From: Geosiphon pyriformis
Lineage: Eukaryota; Glomeromycota; Glomeromycetes; Archaeosporales; Geosiphonaceae
NCBI GenBank assembly: GCA_016748015.1
Contig: JAAOMT010000445.1
Span: 433,947 to 445,032, forward strand
DNA: 11,086 nucleotides
Direction: 5' to 3'
The notes under the pieces are model-generated. The model was given only the letters and a program-made list of their open reading frames with translations, did no database searches and had not been told where the DNA came from. Below, piece after piece: positions 1 to 7,608 of the stretch (its first letter is position 1; the number at the start of each line of letters is the position of its first letter). The position numbers were made by a program, and so were the translations under genes.

Positions 1-151
1 ATAAGTAATTAATTTTTATTTTAAATAATCAAAATATTTATAATAATTGTAATTATTTAAGTATCTTTTAAAAAATTAAATTTTCTTTTTTATATGATTA
101 GGGAATTTAGTTTTAATAAAGCCATAAAAACTTTTTATAAATGATGTTTTT

Positions 152-153
<2 letters not shown>

Positions 154-186
<33 letters not shown>
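154..186 (+). repeat. (AAT)11 microsatellite
   Basis: Eleven uninterrupted AAT units, followed by more AT-rich DNA. Confidence 0.97.
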
Positions 187-985
187 TTATGATTTTTATA
201 GTGACTTTTCAATAAACTAAAAAATATCTTAAATCAAAGATACCGATTATAACCATTTGATGTTATATAGTATCTATTATCTATTATCTAATTCTTTACC
301 CTCTTTTAATATTTTTTGATTATGTACTTGAAATTTTACACAATCAACAAAAAGATATGTTTACTTGATCTGGGAGATGAGATTTTTTTTAAAATAAAAG
401 AAGGTGTAAAATCCTAATAGGTCGAAAGCTTTTACAATTTAATAAGCGTGAGTGTGGGGTAAATTGTGCATAATTGAAAAAAGTAGGGAGTAAGGGTATT
501 ACTTGAAATAAATGGGTATGAGAATAAGATGAAGTAAAGTTAAGAGTTTTTCCGTTGTTTATTTATTTTTAACTCGATTCAATTTTGACCAAGATAAAGA
601 CTATAATTGAATGGATTCAATTAGTAAAATGAAATTACTTTAAATAAGATTGAATAAAATTATGAGTTTTTCCGGTGTTTATTTATTATAAACTCGTACC
701 AAGATAAAGACTATAATTGAATATTTATATAAACAAAATGAAATTTGAAATACATTCAACTAACAATGGCAATGAATCTATCCTACCTTTAAACAATAGT
801 GTTAAGCAAATATCATTTAAGTGCATTTTCTAACTCAAAAGATTAAAAGTAATGTAAAGAGAATGAGGCTTATACTTTTTTGGCCATTTTTGAAAATAAG
901 AAACGTGTAATAAAAGTGTGGGGGTAAAAAAAGAAGAAGCCTAAACCATTGTAAATCGCACTGTCTATACCATCTTCTGCAGGTA
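187..985. other. AT-rich non-coding stretch
   Basis: Apart from the 523-750 duplication, I see no gene. 400-520 and 900-985 are a little richer in G (for example GTGTGGGG) but have no sustained open frame or motif. Confidence 0.6.
523..750 (+). repeat. Imperfect tandem duplication, period about 120 bp
   Basis: Copy one (about 523-641) and copy two (about 643-750) share AATAAGAT, then GAGTTTTTCCG(T/G)TGTTTATTTATT, AACTCG, and an exact 25-nt block (588-612 and 698-722, ACCAAGATAAAGACTATAATTGAAT). Copy two has lost about 13 bp after AACTCG. The divergence shows it is not recent. Confidence 0.88.
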
Positions 986-1015
986 TACTACTACTACTAT
1001 TACTACTACTATTAC

Positions 1016-1069
<54 letters not shown>

Positions 1070-1083
1070 TACTATTATTATTT
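986..1083 (+). repeat. Compound TAC/TAT to (ATT)n microsatellite
   Basis: ACT and ATT units are mixed at the left, a long pure ATT run follows, then more ACT interruptions at the right. The minus strand reads as Asn/Ser runs, which explains the open frame across it. Confidence 0.95.
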
Positions 1084-1942
1084 TTGAGCTTTTTCAAGTT
1101 TAGACTTAATTGGATATAAAAATCTCTTTCCATTTAAATTTATTTTATTTTTAGGATTTCATATTGTACAAAATCTAAATTTTTGAATGAGGAATTTTCG
1201 GGATTCACTTGATGATTTATTTATATGTATATAAGTATGAGTAAATAGAATTTCTAAATTTAATTCTACCAAAAAAATTGAAAAATATTAGAATAAGGAA
1301 AAATAATGGGCTTAGGTAAATTTAGAAATATTCTATAAGGGATTTTTAATAGAGGAAAAGACTTTTTTCTGAAATGAATGTGTGAGCGGAAACATTTTGT
1401 GGGAAAAAATTTTAATCTGCATTAAAAATTAATCATTAGATACTCCTTTTTTAAAGTTTATAAAGATATTAAAAGAAAAAATTACATGAGATTTCTTTTT
1501 TGAAATCTCGGAAAAAGTGAATTCTCAATAGTATTTTTGTACAAGTTTCAATAAGTATTTGTTTTTTAAAAAAAAAATCACATACAGGGAAAAAAAATTA
1601 CTAAAATTTAAATTTGGGCTGAAAAATCAAACATGCAAAGGCATGCAGTGGAAAAATTGTGCCCTATGACCGTGAAAAAATAGAAAGCAAACAGGCATAT
1701 ATAGAATTTCGCATGAATCAATGATTCCATGAACAGCTGATCTTTAATTAGAATCAGTCATAATAGATCAACTTTTTTTTTCTTTACCCATTAAAAACAG
1801 TATCATTCATAGCGACAATAGAGAACAATGAGTATAAACCACCACATTTTTGTTAAAAAGGCTTAGAAATAGAAATTTTTTTATTTGTTATCGGATAATA
1901 TTAAAATCTTTTAAGAAAATTATTTTTCATTTAGAATAGTTC

Positions 1943-1943
<1 letters not shown>
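1084..1943. other. AT-rich non-coding stretch
   Basis: Only the 1488-1509 hairpin and small palindromes (CATGCAAAGGCATG near 1632, GAATCAATGATTC near 1715) stand out. No coding frame is supported. Confidence 0.6.
1488..1509. repeat. Small perfect hairpin
   Basis: GAGATTTC, a six-T loop and GAAATCTC form an 8-bp stem. No gene lies beside it, so a terminator role is not supported. Confidence 0.5.

Positions 1944-1994
<51 letters not shown>
1944..1994 (+). repeat. (ATT)17 microsatellite
   Basis: Uninterrupted ATT units, followed by a TATATTATAATATAA stretch. Confidence 0.97.
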
Positions 1995-2216
1995 TTATAT
2001 TATAATATAAAGATGTGACGAATAAGAAATTCGGAAAGTCTTCCGGAATACTAAGTCTAGGTAACGATGACTAAAATCTCACAGAATTATTTTTCATTTT
2101 GAAAACCCGGATTAAGGATGGTACGAGAATAGATTTTCGAAAATTTTTACCAATTATATGACTAATATAAATCTAAAGTTAATATTTTATTATCATGACC
2201 CTTTATTTCTGATATC
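1995..2216. other. Short unexplained spacer
   Basis: There is a moderately GC-bearing segment (about 2010-2150) between two microsatellites. No open frame or motif is recognised. Confidence 0.5.
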
Positions 2217-2271
2217 GACAGACAGACAAACAGACAGACAGATGGATGGATGGATGGATGGATGGATGGAT
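2217..2271 (+). repeat. Composite GACA then GATG tetranucleotide tract
   Basis: About six GACA-type units (one changed to AACA) pass directly into about seven GATG units. One tetramer family appears to have given rise to the other by a point change and re-expansion. It is unusually GC-rich for the window. Confidence 0.95.
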
Positions 2272-2606
2272 TGAAACAAAAAAACTTTGCATTGATCAAA
2301 AAATGAAAGCTTTGAACCGATGTTCTTTGAAAATTAATGCATCAACTGTATATATCAGTATCTTTTCTGTCTATTTGCGATAAAACAAAATTTCTTTCAT
2401 TTGCTTGGCAAAAAAAAAAAGAAAAGATCCTTGCATTCATTGTACCTCAAGAAAATGGCATAATAAAAATTGAGCACAAGAAATTATTGTTTCTCACGAC
2501 AGGAATCTGAACTAGTTTGATCGTAAAAACTGCGTAAGTAATACTTTTGTTAAATAAAAATATAATCTAATTTGTTTAATTTGAGGATAGTATACGAATA
2601 AGAAAA
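2272..2606. other. AT-rich non-coding stretch
   Basis: No supported gene. The minus strand is T-rich and partly open but is broken repeatedly and lacks codon-position bias. Confidence 0.55.
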
Positions 2607-2631
2607 TATAATATAATATAATATAATATAA
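2607..2631 (+). repeat. (TATAA)5 pentamer array
   Basis: Five exact TATAA units. The same pentamer, also five exact units, recurs at 4966-4990. Confidence 0.95.
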
Positions 2632-2719
2632 TTGAATGAATTCAAAAATAACTTTTGATATCGAATATTTTTTGAAAGATTATAAAAATTTGTAATAGAA
2701 TTCTCATTTTTGGTTCCAC

Positions 2720-2737
2720 ATAATTACAAATTTATTA
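2720..2737 (+). repeat. 18-nt direct repeat, left copy
   Basis: ATAATTACAAATTTATTA recurs exactly at 3095-3112. The copies bracket a 357-bp less AT-rich patch that holds the coding-like frame. They could be an insertion footprint or chance AT-rich similarity. Confidence 0.5.
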
Positions 2738-2774
2738 GTAATTAGACAGATTGGGGATCTCTTATCCAAATTAA

Positions 2775-3002
2775 TTATCTTGCATTCTAGATAATGTACG
2801 TACCAAAATTCTTGTACAACAAAGCTATCAAAAAAATTATTCACTATTTTCTTGATCAACATTTCAAGACTCTCGTCCTTTTAAACCTGATTCAAAAGCA
2901 AGAAATTTATTTGGGTTAAAAGTTTCAGGGTTGAGGAGGAAGGAAGATACAATGTTGAAGTTGATCATCAAGTTTTTTCAATTTGATTGTACTACAGATA
3001 AT
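2775..3002 (+). other. Coding-like open stretch with one TGA, family not recognised
   Basis: Seventy-six codons lie between TAA 2772 and TAA TAA 3003, interrupted only by TGA 2853. Pieces read CILDNVRTKILVQQSYQKNY and, after the TGA, STFQDSRPFKPDSKARNLFG followed by SGLRRKEDTMLKLIIKFF. My hand count of G+C by codon position is roughly 33/34/22%, the depressed third position expected of coding sequence in an AT-rich genome. There is no start codon at the left end. It may be a degraded exon or transposon piece. The antisense strand also has open frames here, but with a worse codon-position pattern. Confidence 0.25.
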
Positions 3003-3094
3003 TAATAATTCAATTTTATCGTCACTATTTGATAATGTTAGTAATAAAGTATACAGATTGAATAAAAATCTACATAACAAACTGTGTTTTGTAA

Positions 3095-3112
3095 ATAATT
3101 ACAAATTTATTA
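3095..3112 (+). repeat. 18-nt direct repeat, right copy
   Basis: Exact second copy of the 2720-2737 sequence. Similarity continues weakly to the right (GTAATTA against TAAATTA). Confidence 0.5.
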
Positions 3113-3500
3113 TAAATTAAAAATATCTTTTTGCAGATTTTCATAATCCAAAATTTTTTTTAAGCATTTTAAGAAATCCCAATAAATTCAAAGTTTTAGA
3201 TTCTCAATATCATTGGATTTTCAAAATATTTATAAAATTTAATAATACTAATAAGGGCTAGCGATATTTAGATATAAAATTTAAGATCAATTCCCAAATC
3301 AAAACGTTGACAACGGTGATTGAAAAACAAGGCTAAAATTTAATGAAACTTTACCTTTTTCGTTTATTATTGCTCGGCTATTCCCGACTATCCTCATCGT
3401 CAATGGAACAATATAATAAATATCTCAATTAAGGTTTTACGAAAAGGTGTACTCATTCGTTTTTCTCCTGCTTATTATTAACTTTTTCTAGTTAAGTAAT

Positions 3501-3502
<2 letters not shown>
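3113..3502. other. Non-coding or heavily decayed stretch
   Basis: 3290-3480 is less AT-rich and has short overlapping plus-strand frames. One is a 29-codon ATG frame at 3343-3432 that begins MKLYLFRLLLLG, like a signal peptide; another ends LRKGVLIRFSPAYY. None is long enough to call. Confidence 0.4.

Positions 3503-3547
<45 letters not shown>
3503..3547 (+). repeat. (ATT)15 microsatellite
   Basis: Fifteen uninterrupted ATT units. On the minus strand they encode 15 Asn at the end of an otherwise unsupported 71-codon frame. Confidence 0.97.
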
Positions 3548-3551
<4 letters not shown>

Positions 3552-4006
3552 ATCATAAGATCATAGATCTGCTGATACTCACTACACTTTTGATATATAT
3601 TGACTTTTCCCGGATTTTTTATCGTAAATTGGATACTAAATAAATTTTTCAATCTTAGGAGATTCTCACTATAACTAGGGTTGTGAATTGATGACCATTG
3701 CACGAATATATCAGAAATTAATGTTCATTTAAAATCACTAAATCAACAATGCCATTTTATCATTATAGAAAAAAATATTTATAGGATGCGGCTTAAACCT
3801 GTTTTATCGTTTCGAATCAATAAAATAGTGTTTACTGTATGACCCGAAAATTTGCCTGCGCAATTGCAAAGTCCTTTTAATCTGAATATTTTAAAATGAA
3901 GGTTTCTTTTTATGAGTTAAAATATTATCTGCTATAAAATTAACAGCTAACGAAAGGATGCTAGAAAAGTGTGCTAAAAAAAAATTAAAAGTTTTAAATA
4001 CACAAC
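3548..4006. other. AT-rich stretch without a supported gene
   Basis: 3780-3900 has a few GC-bearing words (GATGCGGC, CCTGCGCAATTGC), but no frame combines length with coding bias. Confidence 0.5.
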
Positions 4007-4052
<46 letters not shown>

Positions 4053-4057
4053 GTAAT
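4007..4057 (+). repeat. (AAT)15 microsatellite with AGT AAT tail
   Basis: Fifteen AAT units followed by AGT AAT. Confidence 0.97.
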
Positions 4058-4542
4058 AAATCTTATTTGAAAGAAATTGGAATTACCAAATAGGGAAATA
4101 ATATTGTTTCACAATCACCTTTCAAAGAATGATCAACGATACGGAAAATTTTATAAAATTTCGATGCATTGATGATCGAGGTGATCTTTTAAACAAGGTT
4201 GAATGAATTTTTGAGATTTTTTGCGTTGACATTCATTATTACTTTAAATCGGATCAAAAGTTCAATTTTTAATAATGATTTCTATTTTAGGAAAATTAAA
4301 TATGAAATCACCCTGAATTATCTGAATGTTTTTTAAAAAATATCATGAAAATTTAATAATCTGTTTTCATAAATATATATATTTTATTTTCAGATGTCAT
4401 AAAATGAGAATTTTATTAAAATAAACTAAACAAAGTCTAATTAAAACAAAATAAAACAGAATAAAAAAGTTATAATATAATGTTAAAATTTTGCAATTTA
4501 TGATAAAAATAAAAAATATAGTGATGGTTAATTAAAAATAGT
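4058..4542. other. AT-rich non-coding stretch
   Basis: Nothing recognisable. A/T content rises steadily towards the minisatellite. Confidence 0.6.
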
Positions 4543-4688
4543 GTTGACGTAATTGAAGATAATGTTGACGTAATTGAAGATAATGTTGACGTAATTGAAG
4601 ATAATGTTAACGTAATTGAAGATAATGTTGACGTAATTGAAGATAATGTTGACGTAATTGAAAATAATGTTGACGTAATTGGAATAAT
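4543..4688 (+). repeat. 21-bp minisatellite, seven copies
   Basis: The unit GTTGACGTAATTGAAGATAAT repeats from 4543, 4564, 4585, 4606, 4627, 4648 and 4669. Copy 4 has GTTAAC for GTTGAC, copy 6 has AAAATAAT, and the last is truncated (GGAATAAT). Because 21 is a multiple of three, both strands stay open: plus reads VDVIEDN repeats with no ATG, minus reads ITSTLSS-type repeats. I take it as a young tandem repeat, not a protein gene. Each unit except copy 4 contains TGACGTAA, a bZIP-type half-site composite. Confidence 0.97.
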
Positions 4689-4781
4689 GATAATGTGACT
4701 AGAAGGTAGTAGAAATTTTGATGATTTTTTCTTAAATGATGACATCAGATTTTCATTTTTAGTGCTTTTATTATTACAATA

Positions 4782-4789
4782 AATTTTAT

Positions 4790-4821
<32 letters not shown>

Positions 4822-4828
4822 TAAAATT
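4782..4828. repeat. Perfect 21-bp inverted repeat with T5 loop
   Basis: AATTTTATAG plus 11 A, a five-T loop, then 11 T plus CTATAAAATT form a perfect 21-bp stem over 47 bp. Such a structure could extrude as a cruciform or be the core of a foldback or MITE-like insertion. Pairing stops immediately outside the arms. Confidence 0.9.
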
Positions 4829-4934
4829 ATATTTAAAATATTTATGAAAAATGTAAAAAATAAATTTTTAATAATATTAATATCAAATATTAAATATATA
4901 TTTTATAAATTATTAAAATTATTATTTTTAATAA

Positions 4935-5002
4935 CATATTTGCATATTTGCATATTAATAATTAATATAATATAATATAATATAATATAATATATAATAT
5001 AT
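4935..5002 (+). repeat. CATATTTG octamer (2.75 copies) followed by (TATAA)5 array
   Basis: CATATTTG at 4935 and 4943 and a partial copy at 4951 precede five exact TATAA units (4966-4990), which then degrade to TATATAATATAT. Confidence 0.9.
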
Positions 5003-5780
5003 TTATTATTTGATTGTATCAAATGGATTTTGTTAACTTTAAAACTTTTATTTTATTATAATCTCCAATTTCCAATTTTTTTATTTTTATTTTGATGCAG
5101 TTTTTTAAAAATTTTTCTTCAAAAATATATTTTTTGAATTATTTTTATTATGTCAATCAGTAAAAAACTTATTCTTAAAAGAATTATATTAAATTAGGTT
5201 TATGTATAAAGTTAATATTAAAAAGGTGAATTATTTTAAGTATTGTAATTTATAAATGGTATATAATAAAAAATAGTTTTATTTTTCTAACTTTAATTTA
5301 TAATACAAAAAATATTTTATTATTAAATTTTATTTATTTATTTATTTATTTTTACAGTATTTAGTAAGAAAAATTCAATATTAACGCTTTCATGATTTGA
5401 AATAATTCATTTTTCATAATACTTAAAATTTATCAGTTAATAGAACATTCATAATAATGAGAAATATTTTAATAAAAATCAGAAAATTGCTAATCCACTA
5501 AAGAAATATCTTGAATAAGATGCTGAGAAATTTTTTAAACATTATGTTGTGCTTGAATTATAAAATAATAGTATTTAGATAATATTAAGAGACGGTCAAT
5601 TTAATACAAAAAAGTAATTCGATAACTGAAAATAGTTTGGTTATTTGTCATTAAATAGATGAAAAACTTTAGGTTTTATTCAAGTGCAATAACAACAAAA
5701 AAATGAAACCACTAAAAAAATTTTTTTGTTGATTGTTATTATCTCAGTTAAAGAATAACAAAATATATATAAAATGCAGT
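5003..5780. other. Extremely AT-rich spacer left of the transposon
   Basis: Short A/T words dominate. Apart from the TTTA tract I see no gene, RNA or larger repeat. Confidence 0.6.
5329..5352 (+). repeat. (TTTA)n tetranucleotide tract
   Basis: About five TTTA/ATTT units in pure A/T DNA. Confidence 0.85.
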
Positions 5781-5796
5781 AATTTTTCTGTGAAAA
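5781..5796 (+). repeat. Candidate left terminal inverted repeat of the Tc1-like element
   Basis: AATTTTTCTGTGAAAA pairs with 7004-7019 at 14 of 16 positions. It sits 160 bp before the transposase ATG and directly after CAGT. The true repeat may extend further but has decayed. Confidence 0.33.
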
Positions 5797-5956
5797 ATGC
5801 TATAAAAAAAATATCCCTATTCCAAAACCTCTAAAAATCATTTCAAAATTTTAACAGGTAGAATATTTACATTTTATCTTATATATCTGGTTTTTATTAC
5901 TTATTGACTGAAATTTTTCAAAGCAACAGGATTAGGATATGAAATAATCTATTAAA

Positions 5957-6927
5957 ATGGCTGGGAACCAACTAAAATTTTAGAAAAAATGTTTAATGTA
6001 TACACTGAGTTAACAAGACTTGGGATTTGACTTTTATTTATTTTTTAATCTTGTTATTGTTAGTTGCATAGATTGTAAACAGTCAAGAATTTTGAAAAAA
6101 TAATCTTGTATTTTTTTAAAATCGAGAAGGAATATTTAATAGATTAAAAGGGCAGCAATAGTGTTACGAAAAGTTGTCACATTAGAAAGCTTCTTTCTCA
6201 CCTCTACATATATTTTTAATTATCATAAAATTGAAATGTGTGAAGTTGTTGAATATTTTTGGCGCAATAAATCTTAAATTGATCGCTAAATTTACTGATG
6301 TTATTTCCTCTTCCTGCACAAGAACGTCCGAATTCTGGGTATTTGTCTTACTTGCCATTCACGTAAGCATGTATGGAAATTGCTTTGTTACGGTAATCAA
6401 ATAAAAGCACAGCCTGTCCAGGATAAATTTTCAAGGTTGGTTTACATTGTCATTTTACCAAATGTGTTTCTTTCCCCACTGAAAGTTCTGATTATAGATG
6501 TTCCTCTTGATAAATACTCGTATCTCTTCGACCTGTAAATTTGAGCCATCTGTTCTATCTATTGTAAGATATTAGACAACCACCTTTATAACAATGTAAT
6601 AATGAAATATGGGCATCAATGGTTATTCTAGCAGGATAATAATTCAAAATACAACTCAAATAGTGTGCTGTATAATGACTTTCAAGCAAAACTCCCATGT
6701 CATATTCTGCAATGGCTATTATGTAACAGATATTTAAATCTTATTAAGAATATTTGGGTTATTTTGAAATATAACATGAAAAAAAATTCAAAATAATGAT
6801 GACAAAAAAAGTGTCTTGAAAAATTTTATTTGGGCTGTTGGAAAAAGACTGAGATAATATTAATATTTGCAACATGCCTTCCCTTATTCAAGGTTGTATA
6901 GATTCAAATGGTCATAGTAAATATTAA
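5957..6927 (+). pseudogene. Decayed Tc1/mariner-family transposase
   Basis: This is a relic of a cut-and-paste DDE transposase, which would have excised its own element and inserted it at TA dinucleotides in the nucleus. The 971-nt span matches the usual 320-345-residue length. The N-terminus starts MAGNQLKF, followed after a TAG (5981) by KKCLMYTLS, a TAA (6011) and QDLGF, resembling the first helix-turn-helix. FTD at 6291-6299 fits the first catalytic Asp, RKHVW lies near 6362-6376, and KYGHQWLF-stop-QDNNSKYNSN (6608-6661) carries the second Asp (codon 6635-6637). RYLNLIKNIWVILKYNMKKN (6728-6787) is the degraded PDLNPIEN-W motif, with Lys (6746-6748) where the catalytic Glu should be. The C-terminus NMPSLIQGCIDSNGHSKY-TAA (6871-6927) is typical of Tc1. 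The frame changes before about 6311, near 6790 and near 6850. It is therefore broken and presumably inactive. The family call is strong; the part between 6020 and 6290 is poorly resolved. Confidence 0.87.
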
Positions 6928-7003
6928 TTTTATATATAAATTAAAGCAACATTGATATTAAGTGGAGGGGAGGTTTGAGTAAAAAAATCTATTGAAAAAA
7001 AAG

Positions 7004-7019
7004 TTTTCATGGAAAAATT
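7004..7019 (-). repeat. Candidate right terminal inverted repeat of the Tc1-like element
   Basis: TTTTCATGGAAAAATT is the inverted partner of 5781-5796 and lies 77 bp past the transposase stop. No longer match extends outward, so only the inner core would be preserved. Confidence 0.33.
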
Positions 7020-7565
7020 TAAAGGATTTTGTCAGAAGTGAAGTAAACAATATTTTATACAATTTAAAATATTTTATTATGTCATAAATCCTCTACAACT
7101 TAATAGGTTATTTAAATGCTTTAATGGAATATACTTCAAATAAAATTAGAAATATAATATTGCTTAAATAAGATTTATCATTTAATGAAAATATGATTTC
7201 AAAATACGAGTCTGGAAAAATTGCTTTTTAAAATATTCTAAATTTAAAATATAGTATTATAAACTTTCGAATAAAGCTTTCAAAGGTATTTTTTAATATA
7301 TTCCAATTTGAGGTAATCACTTTAACTCTTAAGCAAATATTTTTTCTTTCATAATAAGTATTTCATAAATTGAGTTTATTCAATTATGTTTATTCTTCAT
7401 TCAATTTATATAACTCTTTTTTTTTTTTTTTTAAATAAAAATTTCTCTATACGATGCTCTACTACAATTTTTGTTTGGGAATTTCGATTAGGAATTATAA
7501 GGTTAATGAATTCTCTCATGTCACTTTTTGGAAGGTAATTAACGTAAGCCTAAAGCTTTTGTTTC
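7020..7565. other. AT-rich spacer between transposon and the 7609 gene
   Basis: No open frame is supported. It contains a 16-T tract (around 7417-7432), and the 100-150 bp before the TATA box are less AT-rich, as expected of a promoter region. Confidence 0.5.
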
Positions 7566-7573
7566 TATATATA
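7566..7573 (+). promoter_or_regulatory. TATA box-like TATATATA upstream of the 7609 ATG
   Basis: TATATATA ends 35 bp before the ATG and lies about 135 bp after a 16-T tract (around 7417-7432). This is a reasonable core-promoter layout with a very short leader. In a genome this AT-rich such a motif has low specificity. Confidence 0.3.
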
Positions 7574-7608
7574 CAGCTTCTCAAGAAACTCATAAAGGCT
7601 AGGCCACG

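Larger units (their letters stand above)
5781..7019 (+). mobile_element. Tc1/mariner-like DNA transposon remnant, about 1.24 kb
   Basis: The transposase relic lies between two short inverted segments: AATTTTTCTGTGAAAA at 5781-5796 and TTTTCATGGAAAAATT at 7004-7019. They pair at 14 of 16 positions, and the two mismatches are transitions. The resulting size (1239 bp), with about 175 bp before the ATG and about 90 bp after the stop, is normal for this superfamily. The left arm is preceded by CAGT, a common Tc1 terminus, but the right arm lacks the matching ACTG. A clean TA target duplication is not convincing. In DNA this AT-rich the arm match could be chance, so the boundaries are tentative even though the presence of an element is well supported by the transposase. 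Confidence 0.5.

Noticed and set aside
870-1133. Minus-strand 87-codon frame with a run of Asn and Ser.
   Set aside because: Its length is due to the ATT/ACT microsatellite; the flanks show no domain or coding bias.
2701-2880. Minus-strand 59-codon frame (FVVQEFWYVHYLECKIINLD and on).
   Set aside because: G+C is depleted at codon position 2, not 3, in this frame. The overlapping plus frame fits coding composition better, and runs of this length arise by chance in T-rich strands.
3488-3703. Minus-strand 71-codon frame ending in 15 Asn.
   Set aside because: The tail is the (ATT)15 tract. By my hand count the first 52 codons have no third-position GC depletion.
3800-3825. TTTCGAATC resembling a tRNA T-loop.
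   Set aside because: No acceptor, D or anticodon stems can be drawn around it.
4543-4688. CRISPR-like regular repeats.
   Set aside because: The 21-bp units are directly adjacent with no spacers, and the setting is eukaryotic.
4470-4745. Minus-strand 91-codon frame with a Ser/Thr/Ile/Leu heptapeptide repeat.
   Set aside because: It is a by-product of the 21-bp minisatellite; the flanks are lysine- and phenylalanine-rich AT sequence without features.
6213-6735. A long minus-strand frame with few stops (pieces such as AEYDMGVLLESHYTAHYLSC and PGQAVLLFDYRNKAISIHAY).
   Set aside because: It looked protein-like and showed third-position GC depletion, but it lies antisense to the transposase. The plus strand carries specific Tc1 motifs, so the minus frame is a shadow of that codon structure.
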